64,000 bases of DNA from Zhongshania aquatica (GTDB lineage Bacteria; Pseudomonadota; Gammaproteobacteria; Pseudomonadales; Spongiibacteraceae), in assembly GCF_027257955.1 (NCBI RefSeq), contig NZ_JANZNQ010000006.1:167999-231998 (forward strand), in the 5' to 3' direction. The notes under the pieces are model-generated. The model did not search any database and had not been told where the DNA came from. It worked only from the letters and a program-made list of their open reading frames with translations. Below, piece after piece: positions 30,041-39,137 of the stretch. The translations under genes and the position numbers were made by a program. Each line of letters opens with the position of its first letter. Positions within the stretch are counted from its first letter, which is position 1.

Positions 30041-30602
30041 GGCTAACTTGGCGGCAGAATATATTCCTAGCGACGCTGACCGCATCTGTTCTGTGTTTGA
30101 ATCGTGTTTTTGGGCGTCGAATCGAACCCGTTTGGTAGGTGGAGGCGAAGAGCCGCTATATCGACCGGCTGATGCTGAGATCGATTACCATCAGATTGTT
30201 TTTCGCTCAGATTATGCCGCCAGCGCACTGCACGAGGCGGCGCACTGGTGCATTGCTGGCGAGCAGCGAAGATTGCTAGTTGACTATGGTTATTGGTACG
30301 AGCCAGATGGCCGAGGGGTGGAGCAGCAGCGAATCTTCGAATCTGTAGAGGCTAAACCGCAGGCTTTGGAGTGGCTATTCAGTGTTGCCGCGGGCCGTCA
30401 GTTTAGAGTGAGCGTTGATAATCTCGATGGTGACGAAATTGATCCGTTTCCATTTCGACTGGCGGTGTGGCAAAACGTACGTCGCTATCTTGCCTTTGGG
30501 CTCCCGCCAAGAGCTGCGCAGTTTTGTCAGGCGCTAGGCACGCACTTTGGTTCGATGCCTTGTACTGATTTTGAGTATTATGAATTTAAATTTATTAATT
30601 AA
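30033..30602 (+). CDS. epmC: Elongation factor P hydroxylase EpmC
   Basis: Hydroxylates the beta-lysyl-lysine of EF-P, the last step of the EpmABC modification. From ATG 30033 the protein has 189 residues and follows E. coli YfcM: NTRLVGGGEEPLYRPADAEI-like, VFRSDYAASALHEAAHWCIAG with the metal-site His67-Glu68-His71, and VDYGYWYEPDGR, VEAKPQALEWLF. It overlaps the gamma-glutamylcyclotransferase gene. epmA and epmB are not in the window. The AT-rich tail after the stop separates it from pdxB. Confidence 0.95.
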   Translation: MPEANLAAEYIPSDADRICSVFESCFWASNRTRLVGGGEEPLYRPADAEIDYHQIVFRSDYAASALHEAAHWCIAGEQRRLLVDYGYWYEPDGRGVEQQRIFESVEAKPQALEWLFSVAAGRQFRVSVDNLDGDEIDPFPFRLAVWQNVRRYLAFGLPPRAAQFCQALGTHFGSMPCTDFEYYEFKFIN

Positions 30603-30676
30603 ATTATAATCTTATGAAACAAATATATAGTAAATTATAGATAAAATTTTAAGTGGTTTTGGGAGTTGCAGCGCGA

Positions 30677-31795
30677 TTGAAAATACTGGTTGACGAAAAT
30701 ATACCTGCGGCTGTGGCGTGTTTCTCTCAATTTGGTGAGGTGCAGCAGGTTAATGGTAGGCAATTAACAAAGGATGGTATTGGCGACGCCGAGGTGTTGA
30801 TTGTTCGCTCAGTCACTAAGGTCAACGAGCAGTTACTTGCGGGAAGCCGCATACGCTTTGTCGGATCTACCACCATTGGCACCGATCACCTCGACCTTAA
30901 ATACTTGAGCGCCAATGCCATTCGCTACTGCAATGCCCCTGGTTCAAATGCAGAATCGGTGGTGGATTATGTACTTAGTGCGATTTGTCGTATCGATAAC
31001 ATCCTTGATCGTTTACTCGCAGGGGCTACCGTCGGCATTATTGGCTATGGCAACGTAGGGCGCCGTTTGGGGCGCCGCTTGAGCGCGCTGGGCATAGCTT
31101 GGCGCGCCTATGACCCGTTGCTGGATCAGTCTCAATTTTCTGGGTTGTGTAATTTGGAATCGGTTATTGGCAGTGATTTGCTTTGTCTGCATGCGCCATT
31201 AACCCGTGACGGCCCGTTTCCAACCTTCCATATGCTGAGCATCGACCAATTAACTGCGATGCCAAAGAATGCCGCGCTCATAAATGCTGGGCGGGGTGAG
31301 GTTGTAGCGACTGAGGTCTTACAGGCCCTTGTTGCGCAACGACCAGATATTAGATTGGCGCTTGATGTTTGGGAAGGGGAGCCGGCGTTCCCTGTCGCGC
31401 TTGCGTCAGCTTGTCAGATTGCTACACCTCACATTGCGGGGTATAGCGCCGACGGCAAGTTAACAGGTCTTCGTATGGTGGCATCAGAACTGGCGGCGTT
31501 TTTGAATGAGGAGTTGAAACCCTTTGATACACCTGACTACTTGGCTACAACCGCGCCAATTTCCTGTGACGGTGCAGATGAAGTCGATTTTATTCGCTGT
31601 GCAGTCACCTCGGTCTACGATGTGGAGGAAGATAATCTGCGTTTTCGTGGGATCATCCAGTCACCCGCTCGGGGTGATGAGTTCGATCTACTACGCAAAT
31701 CCTATCCCGTTCGCAGAGAACTAGCGTTTACTGATCTAACAACGGCTAGTGCAAAGTTCCTGCCGTTACTTCACGCCCTGCAGAGCGGTTGTTGA
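30677..31795 (+). CDS. pdxB: Erythronate-4-phosphate dehydrogenase
   Basis: Second step of the DXP-dependent pyridoxal phosphate pathway. TTG at 30677 gives 372 residues beginning MKILVDENIPAA, exactly as in PdxB; an in-frame GTG at 30653 would add eight residues. Motifs: VRSVTKVNEQLLAG, STTIGTDHLD, the NAD-binding VGIIGYGNVGRRLG, NAGRGEVV and the catalytic His in TPHIAGYS. The C-terminal PdxB dimerisation domain (VYDVEEDN...GDEFDLLRKSYP) is complete. Confidence 0.96.
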   Translation: MKILVDENIPAAVACFSQFGEVQQVNGRQLTKDGIGDAEVLIVRSVTKVNEQLLAGSRIRFVGSTTIGTDHLDLKYLSANAIRYCNAPGSNAESVVDYVLSAICRIDNILDRLLAGATVGIIGYGNVGRRLGRRLSALGIAWRAYDPLLDQSQFSGLCNLESVIGSDLLCLHAPLTRDGPFPTFHMLSIDQLTAMPKNAALINAGRGEVVATEVLQALVAQRPDIRLALDVWEGEPAFPVALASACQIATPHIAGYSADGKLTGLRMVASELAAFLNEELKPFDTPDYLATTAPISCDGADEVDFIRCAVTSVYDVEEDNLRFRGIIQSPARGDEFDLLRKSYPVRRELAFTDLTTASAKFLPLLHALQSGC

Positions 31796-31925
31796 TCATC
31801 CTTGGAAGGAGCCAGCGTATCAGATAGCGTTTCGAGCATGTCCCGGCGAGTGATGATCTTGAATAAATGCGGTTTTAATAAAGACTTAAGCGCCAAGCTG
31901 AAGTTGGTGTGCTTTAGAGGATGCG

Positions 31926-33071
31926 ATGTTTAAACTTGGATTAGTGGTTAACCCCTTTGCGGGCCTCGGTGGGCCAATGGCAATGAAGGGGAGTGATGGG
32001 CTTGATTTAGCGACTGTCCAGTCGAGTGATTTTGGCCGATCTGCCGCGCGTGCGCTGCGTTGCCTTGCCAGAATTGCATCTAGTGGAATTCAAGATGTCA
32101 CCGTCTACGGCTTCTCGGGCTTGATGTCTGCGCAAAGCGAGTCAGACGATGCACTGACTGTTGGCGGCCTGCCGTTTGTTTCGGTCGGCCATGCTGCTAA
32201 TGCGAACCTGACGACTCAGGCCGACACCCAGCAAGCAGCGCAGTCCTTGGCGGAAATCGGCGTCGATCTTTTGCTATTTGTGGGTGGCGATGGCACCGCG
32301 CGGGACATTTACAGTGCTGTTGGAGCATGTATTCCATGCCTGGGCGTACCCGCTGGTGTGAAAATGCACTCCGGTGTTTATGCCGTCAGCCCAGAGAGCG
32401 CGGCGGATATTGTGATCGCGCTGGTCACTGGAAAATTGGTTGATGTAAGCCAGCAAGAAGTCAGAGATATCGATGAAGACGCGTTTAGAGCTGGCAATGT
32501 GCGTTCTAAGTATTTCGGTGAACTCACTGTGCCGAGTATTGGCGGATTCTTACAACATGTAAAAGCGGGTGGACGTGAGCAAAAGGAGCTTGTGCTGGCG
32601 GATATTGCTGACCAAATCATTGATGAAATGGAACCCGAAACGCTCTACGTGATAGGCCCCGGCAGCACTACTGCAGCGATAATGGCGCAGCTCGGTCTAG
32701 ACAATACTTTACTGGGTGTAGATCTCATCACTAATTTTGAGCTAAAAGCCAGCGACGTCAGCGCAGCGTCTCTAATGCAAAGTATCACTGATCACGATGG
32801 GCCAGTTAAGGCGGTTATTACCGCCATTGGTGGTCAAGGTCATATTCTTGGGCGTGGAAATCAGCAATTAACACCGGCCATCATTAAACGAATTGGTCGA
32901 GATAACTTCATCATCATCGCGACAAAAACCAAGATTACCGAACTTAATGGCCGACCTTTACTGGTTGACAGTAATGACCAAGAGGTCGACCGGGAATGGC
33001 TGGGCTTTATTAAGGTGATCACCGGCTATCGTGACAGCGTCATGTATAGGGTCAGTGCCAGCGGTGAGTGA
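31926..33071 (+). CDS. ATP-NAD/AcoX-type kinase family protein
   Basis: A 381-residue protein with the NAD/diacylglycerol-kinase fold: N-terminal LGLVVNPFAGLGG and LLLFVGGDGTARD, the phosphate-binding GGDGT motif. It is longer than NadK and belongs to the ATP-NAD/AcoX group whose substrate is uncertain. PIGPGSTT-like VIGPGSTTAAIM and the late GGQGHILGRGNQQLTP are typical of this group. The next gene overlaps its end. Confidence 0.87.
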   Translation: MFKLGLVVNPFAGLGGPMAMKGSDGLDLATVQSSDFGRSAARALRCLARIASSGIQDVTVYGFSGLMSAQSESDDALTVGGLPFVSVGHAANANLTTQADTQQAAQSLAEIGVDLLLFVGGDGTARDIYSAVGACIPCLGVPAGVKMHSGVYAVSPESAADIVIALVTGKLVDVSQQEVRDIDEDAFRAGNVRSKYFGELTVPSIGGFLQHVKAGGREQKELVLADIADQIIDEMEPETLYVIGPGSTTAAIMAQLGLDNTLLGVDLITNFELKASDVSAASLMQSITDHDGPVKAVITAIGGQGHILGRGNQQLTPAIIKRIGRDNFIIIATKTKITELNGRPLLVDSNDQEVDREWLGFIKVITGYRDSVMYRVSASGE

Positions 33072-33987
33072 CTTTGCGCAGTTCAGTGCCGTTTCTGGGT
33101 TTTCTGATTGGACATTATCTGCGGACAAAGGCGCTCAACGCCTGTTTCACGGTCGCGGGCAGTGCTTTGCAGGCTTTGAATATTTCACCGTAGACTTCTT
33201 TCAGCCGATACTGTGGATTGTCTTATATCGGCAGCCAGATGAAGGGTTCTGGGCGGATTTCTGTGATGCATTAAAATTTCGTTTTAGTGCATGTTGTGAC
33301 GCTGCAGTGGTTCAAAAACGCTATGAAAAGACCGCGTCAACTTATTGCCTATGGGGTGAGATTCCGGCAAACGTTTTCGCTGAAGAGGGCGTTTGCCGAT
33401 TTAAACTGGATTTAAATAGCAAGCAGAATATCGGCTATTTTATGGATATGCAGCCTGCAAGGCAGTGGCTTGCGGAGCGGGTGGAAGGACGTCGCGTGCT
33501 TAACTTGTTTTCTTACACCTGCGCATTTTCGGTCGCTGCTGAGCAGGCTGGCGCGAATAAAATTGTGAATATCGATACCAGTAGGCCCGCGCTACTGCAG
33601 GGGCGTGAAAATCATCGATTGAATCCAGCGCCGAAGATGCCGGCAGATATAAGCTATCTCAGTCACGATATTCTAAAATCCTGGGGGCGACTGAAAAAAC
33701 TGGGCCCCTTCGACATTGTGATCTGTGACCCGCCTTCGCGTCAGCCAGGCAGCTTCGACGCATTCAAAGATTACCGTAAATTGGTTCGACAATTTCCTGC
33801 ACTTTTGTCAGAGGGGGGCGATGTCTTAGTGTGTCTAAATGCACCCTATGTGGGGGAAGAATTTCTGCGGGAGTTGATGTCGGAGGGTTGCCCGTCTGCT
33901 AAATTTATATCTCGTCTCAAGGGCCGGGCAGATTTTCCAGAGGCAGATTCTGATGCGGCCTTGAAAGTTCTGCATTACCGTCTTTAA
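33055..33987 (+). CDS. RlmI-like class I SAM-dependent methyltransferase
   Basis: About 310 residues; the start is a GTG and could be 33031, 33055 or 33064, all overlapping the kinase gene. The C-terminal half has KLDLNSKQNIGYFMDMQPAR, VLNLFSYTCAFSVAAEQAGA (motif I) and FDIVICDPPS (motif IV), as in 23S rRNA cytosine-C5 methyltransferases RlmI/RlmK. No PUA domain is evident at the N-terminus. RNA methylation is likely, the exact target unknown. Confidence 0.85.
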   Translation: MPAVSDFAQFSAVSGFSDWTLSADKGAQRLFHGRGQCFAGFEYFTVDFFQPILWIVLYRQPDEGFWADFCDALKFRFSACCDAAVVQKRYEKTASTYCLWGEIPANVFAEEGVCRFKLDLNSKQNIGYFMDMQPARQWLAERVEGRRVLNLFSYTCAFSVAAEQAGANKIVNIDTSRPALLQGRENHRLNPAPKMPADISYLSHDILKSWGRLKKLGPFDIVICDPPSRQPGSFDAFKDYRKLVRQFPALLSEGGDVLVCLNAPYVGEEFLRELMSEGCPSAKFISRLKGRADFPEADSDAALKVLHYRL

Positions 33988-34189
33988 TTGCGCTGTCGAC
34001 GTTTGATTTCGCGTACATTTGATTCATTGCTAGGGAATGCCAAGGGGCACAAAAACATTGGCGGTGTCTGTCGAAATTATAATGTTCCAATCGACTAGGG
34101 GGGTGTTGCTAAGAAATAAAGTGAACTTGTAATCCGTGGCGAAGCCACGCGGTTAAAATATAAACAGGATGTAGGGGCAGAATCATAAA

Positions 34190-34813
34190 ATGATGATAAA
34201 GGCGGAAGCTAACGTAGCTTTTGTTACAGAAGCGCCTGCGGGGGCTTATCGCGTCGATCCCTCTCATGCTGACCTGACATTTCGGCTTAGTCATTTAGGT
34301 TTTTCCTTGTATACCGCGCGGTTCACCAAATTCACTGCGGAGCTTAATTTTGACCCGCTTAGTCCCGCTGAAATGAGTGTGGTTGCCATGATTGACCCGT
34401 ACTCGCTCGCTCTACCGTCGCCGCCAGAGGGCTTTCTTGAGACCTTGTTGAGTCCCGAATGGTTAGATACAGAGCAATATTCGCAGATCATTTTCCAGTC
34501 GACAAAAGTCGAGGCGACAGGTTCCAGTGCAGTGCAGATCACCGGTGTTTTGACCCTACATGGCATTACTAAACCAGTTGTACTCGATGCGACATTTAAC
34601 GGTGGTTACGCTGGCCATCCCATGGACCCACATGGACGGATTGCCTTTTCAGCAAGAGCTAGCTTTAAACGGTCTGATTTTGGTATTTCTTTCGGTATTC
34701 CAGCGCCGGGTTCGACGATGGGTGTGGGCGATAGTGTAGAGGTTATCATTGAGGCGGAGTTTACTGGGCCGCCACTCAACCCATCGAACGAGGACAGTGC
34801 ACAACAGCCGTAA
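34190..34813 (+). CDS. YceI family protein without signal peptide
   Basis: A 207-residue lipocalin-like YceI protein: GAYRVDPSHADLTFRLSHLGFS at the N-terminus, ITGVLTLHGITKPVVLDATF in the middle, and RASFKRSDFGISFG. YceI proteins bind polyisoprenoid-type lipids and are usually exported, but here no signal peptide is present and a TAG stop in frame 15 bp upstream excludes a longer start. The cytosolic variant is therefore real unless there is a sequence error. A hairpin terminator is shared with alaA. Confidence 0.88.
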   Translation: MMIKAEANVAFVTEAPAGAYRVDPSHADLTFRLSHLGFSLYTARFTKFTAELNFDPLSPAEMSVVAMIDPYSLALPSPPEGFLETLLSPEWLDTEQYSQIIFQSTKVEATGSSAVQITGVLTLHGITKPVVLDATFNGGYAGHPMDPHGRIAFSARASFKRSDFGISFGIPAPGSTMGVGDSVEVIIEAEFTGPPLNPSNEDSAQQP

Positions 34814-34826
34814 AGCGGCTGTTGTG
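34800..34826. terminator. Bidirectional hairpin terminator
   Basis: CACAACAGCCG/CGGCTGTTGTG, an 11-bp perfect stem with a TAAAG loop; the loop contains the YceI stop codon. It lies between the convergent YceI and alaA genes. T run is short. Confidence 0.65.
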
Positions 34827-34841
34827 GGTCGGCAAATCAAG

Positions 34842-36080
34842 CTAGGCTTGTTTCGTCAGTAATAGCTGCTTGCGGTAAGACGCTAGGAAGTTAGCAAAGC
34901 GCTCTATTGCGTCGGCGAGATCAAGCTTGTTCGGCAAGAATACGATTCTAAGATGATCTGGCTCATGCCAATTAAAACCACTGCCTTGTACCAAGAGTAT
35001 TTTTTCTTGATTCAGCAAGTCTAAAACCAAACGCTCGTCGTCGCGAACTGGATATATTTCTGGGTCCAGTCGCGGGAACATATATATTGCGCCGGCTGGC
35101 TTCGTGCAACTTACCCCAGGTATTTCGTTCAGCATTTTATGCGCCAAATCACGCTGCTCAAGCAGGCGTCCGCCGGGCAGGATTAGCTCGTTAATACTTT
35201 GGTAACCGCCTAGCGCTGTTTGTATGGCGTGTTGAGCTGGGACGTTGGCGCACAAGCGCATAGACGACAGTATATTAAGTCCTTCGATATAGTCTGCGGC
35301 GCGGTCTTTTGCACCGGAGACGATCAACCAGCCGCTGCGAAAGCCCGCCAGCCGGTAGGCTTTTGATAAGCCATTGAAGGTTAGGCATAGAATGTCGGCT
35401 TTTAAACTGCCAATCGGAATATGCACGGCATCGTCGTACAGGATTTTGCTGTAAATTTCGTCGGCAAATACCACAAGGCTGTGGGCTTCAGCGATGGCCA
35501 CGAGTTGTTCAAGCATTTCACGGCTATACACGGCACCCGTTGGGTTATTCGGGTTGATGATGACAATCGCTTTAGTGTTTGGCGTGATTTTACTCACTAT
35601 GTCTTCAATAGACGGCTGCCAGCCATTATCTTCATCGCATAAATAGTGCACGGGAGTCGCGCCCGACAGCGACACAACAGCAGTCCATAGCGGATAGTCT
35701 GGCGCGGGAATGAGTACTTCGTCGCCTTGGTTTAACAGCGCTTGGGTCGCCATGCTGATCAGCTCGCTAGCGCCGTTTCCAAGGTAGATATCGTTAACGC
35801 CGACACCGGGAATGCCGATCTTTTGGCATTCTTGCATAACCGCTTTGCGCGCGCTGTATAGGCCCTTTGAATCGCTATAGCCCTCACTGTCTGGCAGCAT
35901 ACGAATCACGTCTTGAATGATTTCGTCAGGCGCATTAAAGCCAAACGGCGCGGGGTTGCCGATATTCAACTTAAGAATGCGGTGGCCTTCTTCTTCTAAT
36001 TCATTCGCGCGCTGTAACACGGGCCCGCGAATTTCATAGCAGACGTTATTGAGTTTTTTAGATTTTAAATGCTGAACCAT
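34842..36080 (-). CDS. alaA: Alanine transaminase AlaA (PLP-dependent aminotransferase)
   Basis: A fold-type I aminotransferase that makes alanine from pyruvate and glutamate. The 412 residues follow AlaA/YfbQ closely: KKLNNVCYEIRGPVLQRANELEEEG, LKLNIGNPAPFGF and YSDSKGLYSARKA at the N-terminus, NPNNPTGAVYS, the PLP lysine in NGLSKAYRLAGFRSGW, and LRIVFLP for the substrate-binding arginine. Single gene on the minus strand. Confidence 0.94.
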   Translation of the reverse strand: MVQHLKSKKLNNVCYEIRGPVLQRANELEEEGHRILKLNIGNPAPFGFNAPDEIIQDVIRMLPDSEGYSDSKGLYSARKAVMQECQKIGIPGVGVNDIYLGNGASELISMATQALLNQGDEVLIPAPDYPLWTAVVSLSGATPVHYLCDEDNGWQPSIEDIVSKITPNTKAIVIINPNNPTGAVYSREMLEQLVAIAEAHSLVVFADEIYSKILYDDAVHIPIGSLKADILCLTFNGLSKAYRLAGFRSGWLIVSGAKDRAADYIEGLNILSSMRLCANVPAQHAIQTALGGYQSINELILPGGRLLEQRDLAHKMLNEIPGVSCTKPAGAIYMFPRLDPEIYPVRDDERLVLDLLNQEKILLVQGSGFNWHEPDHLRIVFLPNKLDLADAIERFANFLASYRKQLLLTKQA

Positions 36081-36266
36081 GTCCCGCCTTCTTAGTCGGC
36101 CGCAACCGACGTTTTAATGGTCAGTTCGTCGAACCGATTAGCTGACGAGCTGCTTGATAGATCTTGTGTGCTATTTAAAGCCGTATAAACTACTGTAGCT
36201 TATAGTGCGTAAATAGATTGGACGCTAAGTATACGGGTTTGCAGGCATTTAGGTGGAGAGGTATTC

Positions 36267-36665
36267 GTGGAAAAAGTAGTGAAAACTGAGCAGGAGTGGC
36301 GGGAGCTTCTATCTGAAGAGGAATTTTACATATGTAGACAGAAGGGAACAGAGCGTGCGTTCACCGGCGAGTACTACAATGAAAAGGCGCAGGGCAGTTA
36401 CCTGTGTCGCTGCTGCGGTCAACCTTTGTTTGATTCGCAGACTAAATACGATTCTGGTTCTGGTTGGCCGAGTTTTTATAAACCGGTTGCGGAGGAGGTC
36501 GTTGGAGTGAACCGAGATACGAGTCATGGCATGGTTCGTGAAGAGGTGGTCTGTGCGAAATGCGAGGCACATTTGGGTCATGTTTTCCCTGATGGACCTG
36601 AACCGACGGGATTGCGGTACTGCATTAACTCGCTTTCCCTGAAACTCGACGAGTCAACTGATTGA
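36267..36665 (+). CDS. msrB: Peptide-methionine (R)-S-oxide reductase MsrB
   Basis: Repairs R-methionine sulfoxide in proteins. GTG start at 36267 with GGAGAGG ahead; 132 residues. Structural zinc cysteines Cys47, Cys50, Cys96 and Cys99 and the catalytic Cys119 in RYCINSLSL are intact, with SGWPSFYKP and GHVFPDGP in between. No resolving cysteine in the Cys64-type position (GSGWPSF). Divergent from alaA. Confidence 0.96.
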   Translation: MEKVVKTEQEWRELLSEEEFYICRQKGTERAFTGEYYNEKAQGSYLCRCCGQPLFDSQTKYDSGSGWPSFYKPVAEEVVGVNRDTSHGMVREEVVCAKCEAHLGHVFPDGPEPTGLRYCINSLSLKLDESTD

Positions 36666-36742
36666 ATTGTGGTCAATTTGGCGCATAAGTAGTCGATTTG
36701 TGAGGTTTTTTCGCTTTTTTGGCCTTAACTGTAAAAAGCGGC

Positions 36743-36771
36743 TTGACGGCGGGGCATAAGGTTTCTAGAAT
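36743..36771 (+). promoter_or_regulatory. Promoter of first tRNA-Glu
   Basis: TTGACG (36743-36748), 17-base spacer, TAGAAT (36766-36771), then a GC-rich discriminator (TCGCGCC), typical of stringently controlled stable RNA promoters. Confidence 0.85.
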
Positions 36772-36821
36772 TCGCGCCACTTTCAGACGTCAAGTGACTC
36801 GGAGTCTGGAAGGTTTGCGGC

Positions 36822-36897
36822 GTCCCCTTCGTCTAGTGGCCTAGGACACTGCCCTTTCACGGCAGTAACAGGGGTTCGAGTCCCCTAGGGGACGCCA
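36822..36897 (+). tRNA. tRNA-Glu (anticodon TTC), first copy
   Basis: A 76-nt cloverleaf with acceptor GTCCCCT/AGGGGAC, discriminator G and encoded CCA. Anticodon stem CTGCC/GGCAG encloses the loop CTTTCAC, anticodon TTC at 36856-36858. It has its own promoter and terminator. Confidence 0.97.
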
Positions 36898-36930
36898 TTA
36901 TTCCGCGGTGCTGACACTGTCGGCAGCGCT

Positions 36931-36964
36931 AAAAGAGAAGCAGAAATGCTTCTCTTTTTTTTTG
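36931..36964 (+). terminator. Terminator after first tRNA-Glu
   Basis: AGAGAAGCA/TGCTTCTCT, a 9-bp stem with GAAA loop, preceded by A and followed by a run of at least eight T. Confidence 0.93.
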
Positions 36965-36996
36965 TTATTTTTCCTCGATATAGTGCTAATTTGGCC

Positions 36997-37025
36997 TTGA
37001 CGGGGTGGGGGAGTCACTCTAAAAT
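36997..37025 (+). promoter_or_regulatory. Promoter of second tRNA-Glu
   Basis: TTGACG (36997-37002), 17-base spacer, TAAAAT (37020-37025), then TGCGCCC discriminator, matching the layout of the first tRNA-Glu promoter. Confidence 0.85.
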
Positions 37026-37072
37026 TGCGCCCTCTTTCAGGGACAGCATTATCGCTCTGAAAGGCTCGCGGC

Positions 37073-37148
37073 GTCCCCTTCGTCTAGTGGCCTAGGACAC
37101 TGCCCTTTCACGGCAGTAACAGGGGTTCGAGTCCCCTAGGGGACGCCA
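37073..37148 (+). tRNA. tRNA-Glu (anticodon TTC), second copy
   Basis: Identical over 76 nt to the copy at 36822-36897, including the encoded CCA; anticodon TTC at 37107-37109. The five bases before it (GCGGC) are also identical to the first copy, marking a duplication. Confidence 0.97.
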
Positions 37149-37202
37149 ATTTCTACGTTGCAGCACGTAGAGATCTGTTAAATAAACACCCGCCACGGTG
37201 TA

Positions 37203-37231
37203 TTGACAGTGTAAGAAAAACTTTTTAAGAT
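37203..37231 (+). promoter_or_regulatory. Promoter of tRNA-Gly
   Basis: Perfect TTGACA (37203-37208), 17-base spacer and TAAGAT (37226-37231), then a GCGCCCGTC discriminator. Confidence 0.88.
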
Positions 37232-37323
37232 GCGCCCGTCTTGATAGGGTCGCAAAAAAGTGTTTTTTATCAAGGCTGTACGGTAGTTTTGTTAATCCAA
37301 TAGATTACAAGCGACCGGTGTTT

Positions 37324-37399
37324 GCGGGAATAGCTCAGTTGGTAGAGCGCAACCTTGCCAAGGTTGAGGTCGGGAGTTCGAGCCTCCTTTCCCGCTCCA
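37324..37399 (+). tRNA. tRNA-Gly (anticodon GCC)
   Basis: A 76-nt tRNA with acceptor GCGGGAA/TTCCCGC, discriminator T and encoded CCA. Anticodon stem CAACC/GGTTG encloses TTGCCAA, anticodon GCC at 37357-37359. Confidence 0.97.
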
Positions 37400-37405
37400 A
37401 ATTTT

Positions 37406-37436
37406 AAAAAGCGAAGCAAATGCTTCGCTTTTTTTT
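37406..37436 (+). terminator. Terminator after tRNA-Gly
   Basis: AAAAAGCGAAGCA/TGCTTCGCTTTTT stem with AA loop, followed by further T residues; A run on the left allows it to serve the minus strand too. Confidence 0.92.
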
Positions 37437-37499
37437 CGCCTCTCGTTTTTACTACGCAAACCACCACTTTAATGGCTGCTTTGCGTAGTAATTTGAGAT

Positions 37500-37898
37500 T
37501 CAATGCATATTGAAGACTTGGGCGCGAAGATTCCGGTAGCAGCTTTTGTCCTCACCTTGGACTTCACTTAAGTCGTAATAGCGCTCTTCGATTTCTTGGT
37601 ATTTTTGTATTTCTTCGTCCCCCAAATAATGAAGGCAATCGCCACCGAAAAACCAAAGTAGGTCGCGGTGAATTTGCGGCGTAATATCGGGATAATGACT
37701 AATGATGCGGGTAACGATACTTTGGCCAATGACAGCGTAGTCGCCCTGGTTTATAAAACTTGCGTCAAGATCAGCGCATAATGCGAGAAGTTCGCTGTTG
37801 CTTTCTTCGCTATGGCTAGGGTGCTGATCTATCACCTTTTTACATACGTCGCTGAGTGTATTACTGAGTTGGCGATAATATTCTAATCTTGTCGTCAC
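37500..37898 (-). CDS. PA2817-like conserved hypothetical protein
   Basis: A 132-residue soluble acidic, mostly helical protein. The segment DITPQIHRDLLWFFGGDCLHYLGDEEIQKYQEIEERYYDL recalls the PA2817 family of Pseudomonas and relatives, whose function is unknown. Convergent with the tRNA-Gly unit. Family assignment is from memory of the pattern and is moderate. Confidence 0.65.
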   Translation of the reverse strand: MTTRLEYYRQLSNTLSDVCKKVIDQHPSHSEESNSELLALCADLDASFINQGDYAVIGQSIVTRIISHYPDITPQIHRDLLWFFGGDCLHYLGDEEIQKYQEIEERYYDLSEVQGEDKSCYRNLRAQVFNMH

Positions 37899-38161
37899 TG
37901 TGGCTCCATTTAGGCTAGATTTCAGGCTGTTGTGTATTCCATCGCCTCGGCGTGGCAGAATAGGCGGCTAATTAATTGTCGCCTGTCCATACTCATTTAG
38001 CGCTGCGCATCACAGTCGTATTTACGTAAAAACCACGTTGTTTACCCAAAAACGACAGGTATTCTAGGGAGTTCGCGGATATTTGCAGTAAAAATTAATG
38101 AGAGTTGGTCGGCCTTAATTGACTCATTGTGCTTAGGCAGAAACTGATTTAGGTAGATACT

Positions 38162-39076
38162 ATGGGAATTGCCCTGCAGATTAAAGGGTTACGAAAAGTC
38201 TATGACAACGGCTTTGAGGCTCTAAAAGGCATAGATTTAGAAGTGAAGGAGGGGGACTTTTTTGCGCTTCTTGGCCCTAATGGTGCGGGTAAGTCGACAA
38301 CAATAGGGATTGTTTCGTCTCTCGTTAAAAAGTCCGCTGGAGACGTTCACATATTTGGCCACTCCATTCAAACTGATATGGCCGCTGCCAAGCGCGAGAT
38401 CGGTGTCGTTCCTCAAGAATTTAATTTTTCAAATTTTGAAACCGTGTGGGATATCGTCGTTAATCAGGCTGGTTACTATGGATTGAGTCGGTCGATTGCC
38501 GGTACGCGCGCTGAAAAATACCTTAAAAAGCTTGGTCTCTGGGATAAGCGCGATGTCGCGTCGCGGATGCTTTCCGGCGGTATGAAACGGCGGCTTATGA
38601 TTGCTCGCGCTTTAATCCATGAACCCCGTTTATTGATTCTTGATGAACCTACTGCGGGTGTCGATATTGAACTGCGCCGATCTATGTGGGAGTTCCTCAC
38701 GGAAATAAACCGCAGCGGTACCACTATTATTCTTACGACTCACTACCTAGAAGAAGCGGAGAGTCTTTGTCGCCATATTGCGATAATCGATGGTGGCAAT
38801 ATTGTCGAAAATACCAGTATGAAGGCCTTGCTGAGGCAGCTGCAAAAGGAAGTGTTTATTTTAGATACCCGCGATGTGATCACGCCAGATATTCAAATTG
38901 AAGGCTTTGATACCCGCTATGTTGACGACCATATGTTGGAGCTTGTCCTCAAAAAAGGCAGTTCACTTAATGAGGTTTTTGTCGCCTTGAACGAGCAGGG
39001 CTTGGTGGTGACCAGTATGCGGAATAAAGCGAATCGTTTAGAAGAATTATTTGTGGGCCTGCTCGCGACTAAGTAA
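38162..39076 (+). CDS. ABC transporter ATP-binding protein (YadG-like)
   Basis: A 304-residue ATPase of a two-gene ABC-2 type exporter. Walker A GPNGAGKST is at 38-46, the signature LSGGMKRRLMIARAL in the middle, Walker B LLILDEPTAGVD, and the switch histidine in TTHYLEEAE. The membrane partner follows 61 bp downstream. Substrate unknown; YadGH-type exporters have no settled function. Confidence 0.95.
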   Translation: MGIALQIKGLRKVYDNGFEALKGIDLEVKEGDFFALLGPNGAGKSTTIGIVSSLVKKSAGDVHIFGHSIQTDMAAAKREIGVVPQEFNFSNFETVWDIVVNQAGYYGLSRSIAGTRAEKYLKKLGLWDKRDVASRMLSGGMKRRLMIARALIHEPRLLILDEPTAGVDIELRRSMWEFLTEINRSGTTIILTTHYLEEAESLCRHIAIIDGGNIVENTSMKALLRQLQKEVFILDTRDVITPDIQIEGFDTRYVDDHMLELVLKKGSSLNEVFVALNEQGLVVTSMRNKANRLEELFVGLLATK

Positions 39077-39137
39077 ACCGGATGTTGTTGGCGTAAAACT
39101 GTTGGTGGCCGCCAGCCTTGAATAGATGGAGTATTGA

